A program made the translations under genes and the position numbers. Shown one piece after another: positions 1-8,246 of a stretch of 39,679 bases of DNA; within the stretch, counting starts at the first letter, position 1; every line of letters begins with the position of its first letter. Source of the stretch: Endozoicomonas atrinae (GTDB taxonomy: Bacteria > Pseudomonadota > Gammaproteobacteria > Pseudomonadales > Endozoicomonadaceae); NCBI RefSeq assembly GCF_001647025.1, contig NZ_LUKQ02000024.1, positions 1-39,679 on the forward strand. The letters are read 5' to 3'. Below the pieces are notes generated by a model. It was not told the DNA's origin and made no database searches. It worked only from the letters and a program-made list of their open reading frames with translations.

Positions 1-190
1 ACCATTCGCACCGGAGTTAAACAGCTCAGAAAGGCTATGGGAGTGGATGCGGGAGCATGACTTATCAAACAAAGCATTTTCAGGTTATGAAAATATTGTA
101 GATTGTTGCTGTGAAGCTTGGAATAACCTTTGCAGCGAAGCTGGTCGACTGTTCAGTCTGTGCTCCCGTGATTGGGCAGTTATACAGTAG
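1..190 (+). CDS. IS630-family transposase, C-terminal fragment (cut by window edge)
   Basis: The frame beginning at base 2 is open to a TAG stop at 188-190. It reads PFAPELNSSERLWEWMREHD and continues to CSRDWAVIQ. This matches the last part of IS630-type DDE transposases, where the P-x-L-N-P-x-E-x-x-W block carries the final catalytic glutamate. The start lies outside the window. The gene is read toward gspF, and its stop lies 17 bases inside the right end of the element. The family call is from remembered motifs. Confidence 0.8.
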   Translation, partial: PFAPELNSSERLWEWMREHDLSNKAFSGYENIVDCCCEAWNNLCSEAGRLFSLCSRDWAVIQ

Positions 191-209
191 TTAGAAAATT
201 CAATTGGTA
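1..209 (+). mobile_element. Right end of an IS630-type insertion sequence inside gspE
   Basis: The transposase remnant is followed by a terminal sequence, TTAGAAAATTCAATTGG (191-207), then a TA dinucleotide (208-209), after which gspE coding sequence begins at once. IS630/Tc1 elements insert at TA and duplicate it. Removing the element would leave codons ending in T, then ATT ATG CGT CTG CTG, in frame with gspE. The left end lies outside the window, so neither the element length nor the second TA copy can be checked here. Confidence 0.75.
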
Positions 210-211
210 TT

Positions 212-1045
212 ATGCGTCTGCTGGATCGCAACAGTGTCCAGCTGGATCTGGCCAGCCTTGGCATGGAAGGACTACTTTGCGAACAGTTTCGAGAGCAGCT
301 GCATAAGCCTCATGGCATTCTTCTGGTTACCGGCCCTACCGGTTCCGGTAAGAGTACAACGCTCTATGCCGGGCTGAGTGCCATCAACAACAGTGAGCGC
401 AATATTCTGACAGTTGAAGACCCGGTGGAATACGACCTGGAGGGCATTGGCCAGACCCAGGTTAACCCAAAGGTGGATATGACCTTTGCCCGGGGGCTGC
501 GCGCGATTCTTCGACAGGACCCGGATGTGGTGATGATCGGTGAAATCCGCGATCTGGAAACTGCTGAAATAGCTGTACAGGCATCCTTAACCGGTCACCT
601 GGTACTCAGCACACTGCACACAAATACCGCTGTTGGTGCCGTCACCCGTCTCAGAGATATGGGAGTTGAGCCCTTTCTGCTGGCCTCAAGCCTGCTGGGA
701 GTACTGGCTCAGCGTCTGGTCAGAACGCTCTGTCCGGACTGCCGACAGCAGCGCCCTGCCACCGAACTTGAAATCAGCCTGATGGGGCTTTCATCCGACC
801 ACCCGCTGTGGCATTCCACCGGTTGTGAGGAATGTCATAACACTGGCTACCGTGGCCGAACCGGTATCCATGAACTGTTTCTGGTCAATGACCAGGTACG
901 CCGGCTGATTCATGATGGTGCTGGTGAGCAGGCCATTGAACAGGAAATACGTCATTCGTCGAATAGCATTCAAACGGATGGCTTCAGAAAAATCCTAAGC
1001 GGTATCACCACTCTGGAAGAGGTGATGCGTGTCACCAGGGAATAA
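212..1045 (+). pseudogene. gspE: gspE, type II secretion ATPase, 5' half removed by IS insertion
   Basis: GspE is the cytoplasmic hexameric ATPase that powers pseudopilus assembly. Only 277 residues remain, against about 500 in the family. The open frame starts right after the insertion sequence. It keeps the Walker A motif GPTGSGKST (residues 41-49), the Walker B region [16 protein letters not shown], the histidine-box region [10 protein letters not shown], and the zinc-binding CPDC/CEEC cysteine pairs. The N-terminal domains that bind GspL are missing, and no ribosome-binding site precedes the ATG at 212. The fragment is therefore unlikely to work alone. gspF follows six bases downstream, so the rest of the operon may suffer polarity or be driven by the insertion sequence. 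An intact gspE elsewhere cannot be excluded. Confidence 0.85.
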
Positions 1046-1051
1046 AAGCGC

Positions 1052-2299
1052 ATGAGCGTATTTGCTTACGAAGCCCTGGATGCTAAAGGGAAAAAAAGTA
1101 AGGGCGTAATAGAAGCCGACTCGCCTCGTCAGGTCCGGCAAAAGCTTCGGGTTTCTGGGCTGAACGCCATTGCCGTCAATGAAGCATCTGAAAAAGGAAA
1201 TACTGAAACCAAGCATAACAGTGGCTCCTTGTTTGAGGGTTTCAGACTGATCCAAAAACAGGCTTCCGATGCAGAATTGGCTCTACTGACACGGCAACTG
1301 GCGACCCTGGTTGCTGCGGGCATTCCCCTGGAAGAGTGCCTGCAGGCACTGGTAAGACAGCTGCGCAAACCGCATCTGAAATCAATCATCACCACCGTTC
1401 GCTCAAAAATTCTTGAAGGACAATCTCTGGCCGACAGTCTGGCCTGCTACCCGAAAACCTTCGACCGGCTGTATCGTTCCATGGTGGCAGCCGGTGAAAA
1501 ATCAGGCCACCTGGATGGTGTACTGGAAAGGCTTGCCGACTTTACCGAGCACCGTCAGAAAATCAAAGGGCAGCTGATTCAGGCAATGATCTACCCGGCC
1601 ATCCTGACACTGGTTGCCATTGGTGTAGTGGCAGCATTGCTGGTGACTGTCGTTCCCACTGTTGTTGAACAGTTCGCCCATATGGGTGAGCAGCTCCCCG
1701 CCATGACACTCGCTCTGATCAGCATCAGTGACTTTGTTCGTGCTTATGGACCAACCATTGCCATTGCCCTGCTGGTTGCCCTGGTGATACGTCATCAAAT
1801 TTTGCAGCGAAGCCGAAGCTGCCGACTGATTCACGACCGCTGGCTACTAAAACTGCCACTGATCGGCAGCGTCCTCAGCGGAGTTGACTGTGCCCGTTTT
1901 GCCAGAACCCTGAGCATACTGACCAGCAGCACCGTGCCATTACTGGAAGGTATGGGGATTGCGTCAAAGGTGCTGGTGAATCAACACATGCAGGAGTCAT
2001 TGATCAAAGCTGCGGAGAGAGTAAGGGAAGGTTCTTCCCTCTGGCAGTCACTGGAGCAGACCGAACTTTTCTCCCCCATGATGCTTTACATCATTGCCAG
2101 TGGTGAAAAGTCTGGTGAGCTGACCGGCATGCTGGCCAGGGCTGCAGACAACCAGGACCAGCAATTTGAGTCCCAGGTGAATATAGCGCTGGGCATCTTT
2201 GGCCCACTGCTGATCGTTACCATGGCAGGTGTCGTGCTTTTTATCGTCATGGCCATTTTGACACCAATGCTGGACCTGAACTCACTGGTTGGCGGTTGA
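1052..2299 (+). CDS. gspF: GspF, type II secretion inner-membrane platform protein
   Basis: GspF is the polytopic platform protein that contacts the ATPase GspE and GspL and is thought to help drive pseudopilus growth. The 415 residues match full family length. The N-terminus MSVFAYEALDAKGKKSKGVIEADS is typical. Two cytoplasmic T2SSF repeats follow, each with an A-A-G/S-G-E-K-S-G-x-L signature (AAGEKSGHLDG and ASGEKSGELTG). Long hydrophobic segments include LVAIGVVAALLVTVVPTVV and a C-terminal span near ALGIFGPLLIVTMAGVVLFIV. It lies directly downstream of the gspE fragment and is followed by a hairpin before gspG. No damage is seen. Confidence 0.97.
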   Translation: MSVFAYEALDAKGKKSKGVIEADSPRQVRQKLRVSGLNAIAVNEASEKGNTETKHNSGSLFEGFRLIQKQASDAELALLTRQLATLVAAGIPLEECLQALVRQLRKPHLKSIITTVRSKILEGQSLADSLACYPKTFDRLYRSMVAAGEKSGHLDGVLERLADFTEHRQKIKGQLIQAMIYPAILTLVAIGVVAALLVTVVPTVVEQFAHMGEQLPAMTLALISISDFVRAYGPTIAIALLVALVIRHQILQRSRSCRLIHDRWLLKLPLIGSVLSGVDCARFARTLSILTSSTVPLLEGMGIASKVLVNQHMQESLIKAAERVREGSSLWQSLEQTELFSPMMLYIIASGEKSGELTGMLARAADNQDQQFESQVNIALGIFGPLLIVTMAGVVLFIVMAILTPMLDLNSLVGG

Positions 2300-2316
2300 T
2301 TGATTTGAACAGCAAC

Positions 2317-2347
2317 GTGTCGATAAGTGCTCCTGCCCTATCGACAC
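2317..2347 (+). promoter_or_regulatory. Intercistronic hairpin between gspF and gspG
   Basis: GTGTCGATA (2317-2325) and TATCGACAC (2339-2347) form a perfect 9-bp stem with a 13-base loop in the 88-base gspF-gspG gap, the longest gap in the operon. No clean U-run follows. It is more likely an attenuator or an RNA-processing or stability structure than a full terminator. GspG is needed in far larger amounts than the other components, which fits a control point here (inference). Confidence 0.55.
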
Positions 2348-2387
2348 TTTGTGGTAAAAAACAGTATTAGACCATTAGGAAAACCCA

Positions 2388-2825
2388 ATGAGCCTTATTA
2401 ATAGAAGACAGAAGCAGTCAGGTTTCACCCTGCTGGAAATCATGGTGGTGATTGTCATTCTTGGCGTACTGGCCAGTATGGTCGCCCCTAATATTATCGG
2501 CAATAAAGATAAGGCCGATCTGCAGAAAGCCGTGAGTGATATCGTTGCCCTGGAAAATGCCCTGGACATGTACAAACTGGAAAATAATGTCTACCCCTCT
2601 ACCCAGCAGGGGCTGGAAGCACTGGTCAGCAAACCCTCTGGAAGCCCTGAGCCACGATCCTACCGTGACAACGGTTACATTCGCCGCCTGCCAAAAGACC
2701 CATGGGGTAACGAGTACCTGATGCTCAGCCCAGGTGAACACGGTCCTGTGGATATCTTCTCCGCCGGCCCTGATGGTCAGCCAGGCACCGATGACGATAC
2801 CGGCAACTGGAACCTGGATAGTTAA
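2388..2825 (+). CDS. gspG: GspG, major pseudopilin
   Basis: GspG is the main subunit of the type II secretion pseudopilus. It is made as a prepilin and trimmed by the prepilin peptidase GspO. The 145 residues are normal length. The cleavage and methylation motif is G-FTLLE (QSGFTLLEIMVVIVILGVLA, with glutamate at +5), followed by the hydrophobic N-terminal helix. The C-terminal part has the family hallmarks YPSTQQGLEAL, LPKDPWGNEY, and the calcium-loop-type end DIFSAGPDGQPGTDDD. The start ATG at 2388 gives a 12-residue basic leader, as expected. It begins a tightly spaced run of pseudopilin genes. Confidence 0.97.
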   Translation: MSLINRRQKQSGFTLLEIMVVIVILGVLASMVAPNIIGNKDKADLQKAVSDIVALENALDMYKLENNVYPSTQQGLEALVSKPSGSPEPRSYRDNGYIRRLPKDPWGNEYLMLSPGEHGPVDIFSAGPDGQPGTDDDTGNWNLDS

Positions 2826-2834
2826 CCACGCTCA

Positions 2835-3437
2835 ATGCCTAACGACGTTGCACAGTCCGAAGCGGGACAGAGAGTAAACCAGCACGGTTTCACACTGCTG
2901 GAAATCATGCTGGTAATGGTACTGCTGGGGTTAGCCATATCCGCCATTCTGCCTTCCATTATGCCTGATGACAGCGGTGCACTCATGCAGAAAGAGGCCC
3001 GGCGGATGATCATGCTGGCTCAAACCTCACAGGAAAAAGCACTGCTCCATGGCATGGATATGGGCCTGCAGCAGACGACAGAAGGCTATCGATTTCTGGT
3101 TTATAAGCAGGGGAAATGGCAGCCCGTCAGCGGAGACCGAATGCTCTCACCGGTAGCACTGAATGAGTCTCTTCGGTTTACCATTTTGCCAGGAGAGTCT
3201 GTATGGCGAGACACCCTGGACCTGGAGCAGGATAACGGTTTTACCTTTGACGCTTCTGATGAAGAGGCTTCTTCAGACTCCGAACATGAGGCTGAACCAG
3301 ACCTGTTTTTCTGGACCTCCGGAGAGATTTCACCGGCAGAGTTAAGGCTCTTTTCTGCTGATGCCCCCAGGCATGCACTCTCCATCAACCTGAAAGAGCA
3401 TGGTGAAATTGCCCTGGCGGAAGGAGTCAAAAGATGA
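2835..3437 (+). CDS. gspH: GspH, minor pseudopilin
   Basis: GspH is a minor pseudopilin, thought to sit near the pseudopilus tip with GspI, GspJ and GspK. The prepilin site is HGFTLLEIMLVMVLLGLAIS, preceded by a leader of about 18 residues. At 200 residues it is of ordinary length. An acidic stretch around residues 135-155 (DASDEEASSDSEHEAEPD) is a variable surface insertion. The start at 2835 lies 9 bases after gspG. The stop overlaps the gspI start at 3434, which suggests translational coupling. Confidence 0.93.
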   Translation: MPNDVAQSEAGQRVNQHGFTLLEIMLVMVLLGLAISAILPSIMPDDSGALMQKEARRMIMLAQTSQEKALLHGMDMGLQQTTEGYRFLVYKQGKWQPVSGDRMLSPVALNESLRFTILPGESVWRDTLDLEQDNGFTFDASDEEASSDSEHEAEPDLFFWTSGEISPAELRLFSADAPRHALSINLKEHGEIALAEGVKR

Positions 3438-3820
3438 CGCCCTCCAGAGTCTCTGCTGAACAGGGTTTTACTTTACTGGAAGTACTGCTGGCTCTTGCGT
3501 TGCTCGCCATTGCTGGCATGTCGGTATTGTCCATGAGTGGCGAAAGTGTGCGTAACACGCCAATACTGGAACAACGCACTCTGGCTCGACTCGTGGCTGA
3601 TAATCAGATGACGGAAATTCATCTGCAAAAACAGTTGCCGACACTCAGCTGGCAACGGGCAGAGCATGAGCTGGCCGGGCAGCAATGGTTTGCCCGCTTT
3701 CGCAGCATCAAAACCGCCGATGATGATTTCCGGGCGATTGATGTTGAAGTGCGAAGCGAACAGGATGAGAAGAGTCCCATACTGGCGACGCTGAGAAGCT
3801 ATATGGTCAAACAGGGATGA
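3434..3820 (+). CDS. gspI: GspI, minor pseudopilin
   Basis: GspI is a minor pseudopilin of the tip complex that starts pseudopilus assembly with GspJ and GspK. The 128 residues match the family. The leader MTPSRVSAEQG is followed by FTLLEVLLALALLAIAGMSV, with glutamate at +5. A conserved NQMTEIHLQ segment and a W-containing region follow. Its ATG overlaps the end of gspH, and its stop overlaps the gspJ start at 3817, so translation is probably coupled on both sides. Confidence 0.95.
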   Translation: MTPSRVSAEQGFTLLEVLLALALLAIAGMSVLSMSGESVRNTPILEQRTLARLVADNQMTEIHLQKQLPTLSWQRAEHELAGQQWFARFRSIKTADDDFRAIDVEVRSEQDEKSPILATLRSYMVKQG

Positions 3821-4443
3821 TGCAGATCAAACAAAAGCAAACGGGTTTTACCCTGCTGGAAATGCTGGCGGCCATCGCTATTTTCAGCATCATCAGCCTC
3901 AGTGCCTGGCAGATTTTTCAAGGCGTAATGACCGCCCATAATGTTGTGCTTAATAAAAATGAGCGCCTGCGGCAGCTGCAATATACGCTGCTGCTGATTG
4001 ATCAGGACCTGCAACAGATTGCCGACCGGGGAACCCGGGTTGATGGCAGCGTCACAGAACAAAGCCTGTTCAGCGACTCACAGATGCTGGACAGTGACGA
4101 TGAAGCGCTGGCACTGGTTCGCCATAGCTGGCACAACCCGGACTACCGTTTACCCAGACCAGAACTGCAGCGGGTATTTTACCGCCTCCGGAATAACCGT
4201 CTGGAGCGCCAGTATCATCATGTCCTCGACCCTGCCTCAATCAATGTCGAGCCGGTAACCCAGACCTTATTAACCGATATCAACTCACTGAAGTTCAGCT
4301 TTTACATCAATGGCCAGTGGCTGGAGTCTTTACCCGCTGAAGGCACTCTGCCAGAAGGGTTAAAAATTGAGTTTGATATGAACGACTTTGGCCGTATAGA
4401 GCGACGTTATATACTGCCGTCACCCTGGCAGTCTGCATCATGA
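3817..4443 (+). CDS. gspJ: GspJ, minor pseudopilin
   Basis: GspJ forms the pseudopilus tip trimer with GspI and GspK. The 208 residues are of normal size. The prepilin motif TGFTLLEMLAAIAIFSIISL follows a short basic leader (MMQIKQKQ). The family features RQLQYTLLLIDQDLQQI and a W/Y-rich beta domain follow. Two consecutive ATGs (3817 and 3820) overlap the gspI stop; the first gives the overlap usual for this operon. The stop overlaps the gspK start. Confidence 0.95.
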   Translation: MMQIKQKQTGFTLLEMLAAIAIFSIISLSAWQIFQGVMTAHNVVLNKNERLRQLQYTLLLIDQDLQQIADRGTRVDGSVTEQSLFSDSQMLDSDDEALALVRHSWHNPDYRLPRPELQRVFYRLRNNRLERQYHHVLDPASINVEPVTQTLLTDINSLKFSFYINGQWLESLPAEGTLPEGLKIEFDMNDFGRIERRYILPSPWQSAS

Positions 4444-5456
4444 TGGGGTTCAAATATCATTCATCGCGAAGAGTTCATAAGCGCTCTTTAACGGTTCGCC
4501 AGCAGGGCATTGCCCTGCTTAGCGTATTACTGATGCTGACCCTGCTGGTTCTACTGGCCAATGAGTTAACACTCTCCTTTCGCACCCAGTTAACCAGAAC
4601 TCAGTCCATTCAGCAGCGGGAGCAGGCACGCTGGTATGCCTTTTCCGGAGAAAGCCTGGCAATCAAAACGCTAAAACAGAATTTCAAAGATGATCCGGAC
4701 ATCACCCATCTTGGGCAGTACTGGGCCACTGCCAATGTCGTATTGCCGGTGGAAGGTGGCCACATTGCCGGTCAACTGAAAGACGCTCAGTCCTGTTTTA
4801 ACATCAATGCCCTGGCAAAGCCGGCCGCAGAAGGGAGCGATACGTATCAGAAAACACCTGAAAGTCAGGCATTTTCTGCCCTTCTTCAATACCTGGACAT
4901 TCCTCAATGGGAGTCCGACAGGATTACCCAGGCAACCCGTAACTGGGTCAGCAGTGAAGACCTTCGCCAGGGTGAAAGCGATACGGATTACCTTGCCCAG
5001 CCACTTCCCTATCTCAGTGGCAAAACCCTGATGCGGGATATCAGTGAATGGCGCGCCGTGGCCGGAGTATCAAAAGCGGTTGCTCAACAAGTCATGCCTT
5101 ACCTCTGTACTCTCCCCATGGCTGAGCTGGCTATCAACGTGAATACCATCCCTGTTGACCAGCCCGAGATTCTGGCGGCTCTCTATATTGATCAGCTGCC
5201 CGTTGACCAGGCGCGTAGCATTCTGGAAACCAGGCCACGGGAAGGATGGGATGAGGTGGCTGATTTTACCAGCCAACCGTTACTGGCCAATTTCAGCAGC
5301 ACGGGGGTAGGCAAACGCCTGACCATCGTCAGCCACTATTTTGAAATGCGTGCAACAGCCAATTACGGCGAAAGCGAAGTCAGACTGAATAGCCTTCTGG
5401 CTCGCTCCAAAGACAACCAACTAACGGTCATTCGCCGTAAATTTGGAGGAGTGTAA
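4440..5456 (+). CDS. gspK: GspK, large minor pseudopilin
   Basis: GspK is the largest pseudopilin and caps the pseudopilus tip. At 338 residues it is of normal length. The prepilin site reads QQG-IALLSVLLMLTLLVLLAN. As usual for GspK it lacks the glutamate at +5 that the other pseudopilins carry. Family blocks seen include CFNINAL, an alpha-helical SAM-like insert (YLDIPQ through RNWVSSED), and ELAINVNTIP near the C-terminus. The start overlaps gspJ and the stop overlaps gspL by one base (TAATG). Confidence 0.95.
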   Translation: MMGFKYHSSRRVHKRSLTVRQQGIALLSVLLMLTLLVLLANELTLSFRTQLTRTQSIQQREQARWYAFSGESLAIKTLKQNFKDDPDITHLGQYWATANVVLPVEGGHIAGQLKDAQSCFNINALAKPAAEGSDTYQKTPESQAFSALLQYLDIPQWESDRITQATRNWVSSEDLRQGESDTDYLAQPLPYLSGKTLMRDISEWRAVAGVSKAVAQQVMPYLCTLPMAELAINVNTIPVDQPEILAALYIDQLPVDQARSILETRPREGWDEVADFTSQPLLANFSSTGVGKRLTIVSHYFEMRATANYGESEVRLNSLLARSKDNQLTVIRRKFGGV

Positions 5457-6700
5457 TGAATCCTCACCTGCTATTGAGACTACCTGAACATCCCGATCAA
5501 CCGGTTTACTGGCTGCTTTTCTCGACTGAAACATCGAATGAAGAGCAATGTATTGCCAATGGCTCCTGGCCAACAGCATCCGATTTTATTGCAGAATATG
5601 CCGACACCACGGTAACCAGCGGAATGTTATCCGGTCAACCCATTGCAGCAATGACTGCTACGGTTCTGGTGCCTGCAGCCCGAGTGACACTCCATACGCT
5701 GAGTCTGCAGGGACGGCTGACACCTGCCGTTCGACAGTCTCTTCCCTGGCGACTGGAAGAAGAGCTGAGCGATGATGTTGAAGACCTGCATTTTGCCATC
5801 CTGCACCACGGGGACAACCAGGCTCATCTGGCAGTCATGCAACAGGCAGACATGGCACAGTGGCAAGGCTGGCTGATGGATGCCGGGGTGATATCGAAAC
5901 GCTGGGTACCCGATGCCCTGATGCTCCCTGTCGAAGAAAACCAGTGCCGTTTATTAACCATTGATGACCTGATCATTGCCCGATATGGCCAGTGGCAGAT
6001 AGCCGCCTGTGAATCACAGTGGTTAACCCTGTTTATGGAGGGGCTTAAAAAGGAACAGCCTGAACTGGAGTTTTCAGAAGCCGAGCTGCATTCTGCATCG
6101 CCATTAACTCTGCTTGCTCCCCAAGCCAGTAATACACAGCTCAACCTGCTGCAGGGGCAGTGGCAGCCTGCCTCGCCCTGGCACCAACGGCTACTTCCCT
6201 GGTGGTCAAGCGCACTGATGGCCAGCCTGCTTTTCATCATGCTAACCGTAAATTCAGTGCTGGATACCCATCAACTGGAGCAAACCGCGGCTTCTTATCA
6301 ACAGCAGGCCAATGGTATTTACCAGCAACTCTTTCCGGGCGAACGGGTTGTCAGATTACAATCCCAGATGCGGCAGAAGCTGGCAGCATTACAGCAACCG
6401 GAAGAATCATCAAAGAGCATGCTGACCATGCTGGCTCGGATTACCCCGGTGCTGAATACATTCCCTGAATTAAAGGCCAATTCAATGGCTTTCTCTGTAA
6501 ACGACAGGGATGGTGCACGACAAAGCCTTCGTATTCAGGCACAGGCCAGTGACTTCGAGCTTTTCACACGCTTCCGGGAACAGTTTGAGAAAGAGCTTAA
6601 TCGGGGCAGTGATAAAGGGTTAACAATTGCCATAGAAGCCCTTGAGCGTACCGGAGACAAAGTGACTGGCATGCTGGTCATTTCAGGAGGTGTGTCCTGA
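5456..6700 (+). CDS. gspL: GspL, inner-membrane assembly platform protein
   Basis: GspL links the cytoplasmic ATPase GspE to the inner-membrane platform. It has an actin-like cytoplasmic domain (about residues 1-235), one membrane segment (LMASLLFIMLTVNSVL, about 250-265), then a periplasmic ferredoxin-like domain that pairs with GspM. The 414 residues are full length. RVTLHTLSLQGRLTPAVRQSLPWRLEEEL is a family signature. The gene is intact even though its partner gspE is broken upstream. It starts on the last base of the gspK stop and ends on the gspM start. Confidence 0.94.
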   Translation: MNPHLLLRLPEHPDQPVYWLLFSTETSNEEQCIANGSWPTASDFIAEYADTTVTSGMLSGQPIAAMTATVLVPAARVTLHTLSLQGRLTPAVRQSLPWRLEEELSDDVEDLHFAILHHGDNQAHLAVMQQADMAQWQGWLMDAGVISKRWVPDALMLPVEENQCRLLTIDDLIIARYGQWQIAACESQWLTLFMEGLKKEQPELEFSEAELHSASPLTLLAPQASNTQLNLLQGQWQPASPWHQRLLPWWSSALMASLLFIMLTVNSVLDTHQLEQTAASYQQQANGIYQQLFPGERVVRLQSQMRQKLAALQQPEESSKSMLTMLARITPVLNTFPELKANSMAFSVNDRDGARQSLRIQAQASDFELFTRFREQFEKELNRGSDKGLTIAIEALERTGDKVTGMLVISGGVS

Positions 6701-7227
6701 TGAGCGTCCTTACCAATACCTTTGAAAGCGTAAAGCCCTTCTGGCAAAGCATGGCTGGTCGCTGGCGGCAACTCTCCCAGCGTGAACAGTGGCTCACCGC
6801 CACAGCACTGATCACACTGTTTACCTGGCTGATCTGGCAGGGGATTATTACACCGCTTTCGGATCAACAGGCACTGGCAGAGAAGAAAGTGGCGGCCAGC
6901 CGCGCACAACTGACGCAGATACAACAGCAGGCTGAACAGATTCTCAGACTGAAAGCTGCAGGTGCCACCGCCCGCCCTGTCAGCAATATGCCCATGGACC
7001 AGACGGTCCACCAGCTGGCAGGCAGATATCAACTGGTTATCCAGCGGGTGCAGAGCCGGGGTGAAACGCTGGATGTTGATCTGGCCAATACCCGTTTCGA
7101 TAAACTGATGAGCTGGCTGACCACACTGGAGCAGCAGCACCGGATCAAGGTTAAAAACATCCAGTTGGAATCTACGGATACCAGTGGTTTTGTCGAAGTG
7201 CGCCGACTGCAGCTTGAACGTGGTTGA
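6700..7227 (+). CDS. gspM: GspM, inner-membrane assembly platform protein
   Basis: GspM is a bitopic inner-membrane protein that stabilises GspL. The 175 residues match the family. A short cytoplasmic segment with LSQREQWL is followed by a membrane span (TATALITLFTWLIWQGII, about residues 31-48), a coiled-coil linker (QQALAEKKVAASRAQLTQIQQQAEQI), and a small periplasmic domain with the conserved GRYQLVIQRVQSRGETLDVDL. The ATG overlaps the gspL stop. Confidence 0.93.
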   Translation: MSVLTNTFESVKPFWQSMAGRWRQLSQREQWLTATALITLFTWLIWQGIITPLSDQQALAEKKVAASRAQLTQIQQQAEQILRLKAAGATARPVSNMPMDQTVHQLAGRYQLVIQRVQSRGETLDVDLANTRFDKLMSWLTTLEQQHRIKVKNIQLESTDTSGFVEVRRLQLERG

Positions 7228-7234
7228 ATAGAAT

Positions 7235-8023
7235 ATGAAACAGGGAAAAATCGGCAAGGTCATACTGCTGTCAACGGTTGGTCTGGTCAGCTACAGCGGC
7301 TTTCTGATCGCCAATATGCCAGCAGAAAGAGTGTGGCACTACCTGCCAACAGAAAAACTGCCCGTCAAAATGACCGGAATTACTGGCACTCCATGGTCTG
7401 GAGCCGCTGAAAGTGTAACGCTGACAATGTCACGAAAACCGCTGTCACTGCCATCCATCCGGTGGCAGATTGAACCAGCCTCCCTCCTGAAAGGTGAAGT
7501 TCAGGTTTCTGTAGAGCTGGGCAATGCGGCATCCCCTGTTGAAGGCCTGGGAGCTGTTGTGGTTAATCGCCAGACGCTGACATTGAATAATGTCGAACTG
7601 GATACCACCGCACATTGGCTCGTTGCAGCAACAGGGGGTAAAGTTCCCGGAGAAGTGAAAGGAAATGTTTTTCTGGAACTGGATGAACTGATTGTCAACG
7701 ACAAAGGGTGCCTGGCTATTGATGGTAACGCAGAACTTACAAACAGCGGGTTAGTCTCGCCCTTTGGCCAGTTCGATCTCGGGAACTCAACCGCAGAATT
7801 AAGCTGTCAGAATAATGACCTGACCGCTAAAGTCAGCCAGAAATCGTCAATCATTAGCAGCTACGGTGATTTTCAAATCAGCACTAATGGCCGTTATACC
7901 TTTACCGGAAAAATGACACCGGATGCATCATTGCCTGATCCCATGAAACAAGGCCTGGCTATCCTGGGCAAACCTGACAGCACCGGTGCCTATCCTTTGC
8001 GCTTCAGGGGTGCAATTAAGTAA
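7235..8023 (+). CDS. gspN: GspN, accessory type II secretion protein
   Basis: GspN is a non-universal inner-membrane component found at the end of many gsp operons; its exact role is unsettled. The 262 residues match the family. A single N-terminal membrane segment (KVILLSTVGLVSYSGFLIANMPAERVW) is followed by a beta-rich periplasmic part with the typical GITGTPWSGAAESVTL block and a C-terminal GAYPLRFRGAIK. It begins 7 bases after gspM and is the last gene before a strong terminator, which marks the operon end. Confidence 0.9.
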   Translation: MKQGKIGKVILLSTVGLVSYSGFLIANMPAERVWHYLPTEKLPVKMTGITGTPWSGAAESVTLTMSRKPLSLPSIRWQIEPASLLKGEVQVSVELGNAASPVEGLGAVVVNRQTLTLNNVELDTTAHWLVAATGGKVPGEVKGNVFLELDELIVNDKGCLAIDGNAELTNSGLVSPFGQFDLGNSTAELSCQNNDLTAKVSQKSSIISSYGDFQISTNGRYTFTGKMTPDASLPDPMKQGLAILGKPDSTGAYPLRFRGAIK

Positions 8024-8030
8024 CACCAAT

Positions 8031-8057
8031 AAAAAAACCGGCCATATGGCCGGTTTC
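8031..8057 (+). terminator. Terminator at the end of the gsp operon
   Basis: A perfect 22-bp palindrome occupies 8035-8056 (AAACCGGCCAT and its complement), flanked by an A-run on the left and a T-rich end on the right, eight bases after the gspN stop. The symmetry would let it act in both directions. Confidence 0.85.
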
Positions 8058-8090
8058 CAAACACAACACCTCAGGAGTTTGGGGGTTATA

Positions 8091-8244
8091 CCAATTGCTC
8101 TTTCCAACGCCCTATTGCGCTGACGGCCTGAAGCGTAATCCTGTGTTGAAGCTCCTCGCTATAGCTATGGCTATGACTCGTCACTTCGCCTTGTCTTACA
8201 CTCCAGTCCCTCATGCTCATTACGGGTTTAGAAAGTTTAATTGG
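8091..8244. mobile_element. 154-bp TA-flanked MITE-like element related to the IS630 element
   Basis: The segment begins CCAATTGCTCTTTCCA and ends TTTAGAAAGTTTAATTGG, with a TA dinucleotide on each side (8089-8090 and 8245-8246). The ends are imperfect inverted repeats (CCAATT and CTTTC blocks). The right end matches the insertion-sequence end at 191-209 closely: TTAGAAA-A/G-TT-C/T-AATTGG followed by TA. Further internal inverted bits (CGTAAT at 8134-8139 and ATTACG at 8219-8224) suggest it folds. It has no coding capacity. It lies just past the gsp terminator and abuts the porin stop codon at 8247. Confidence 0.7.
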
Positions 8245-8246
8245 TA

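Noticed and set aside
6535-7263. A 242-codon minus-strand frame over gspL/gspM
   Set aside because: It lies opposite well-supported, overlapping gsp genes and has no family resemblance.
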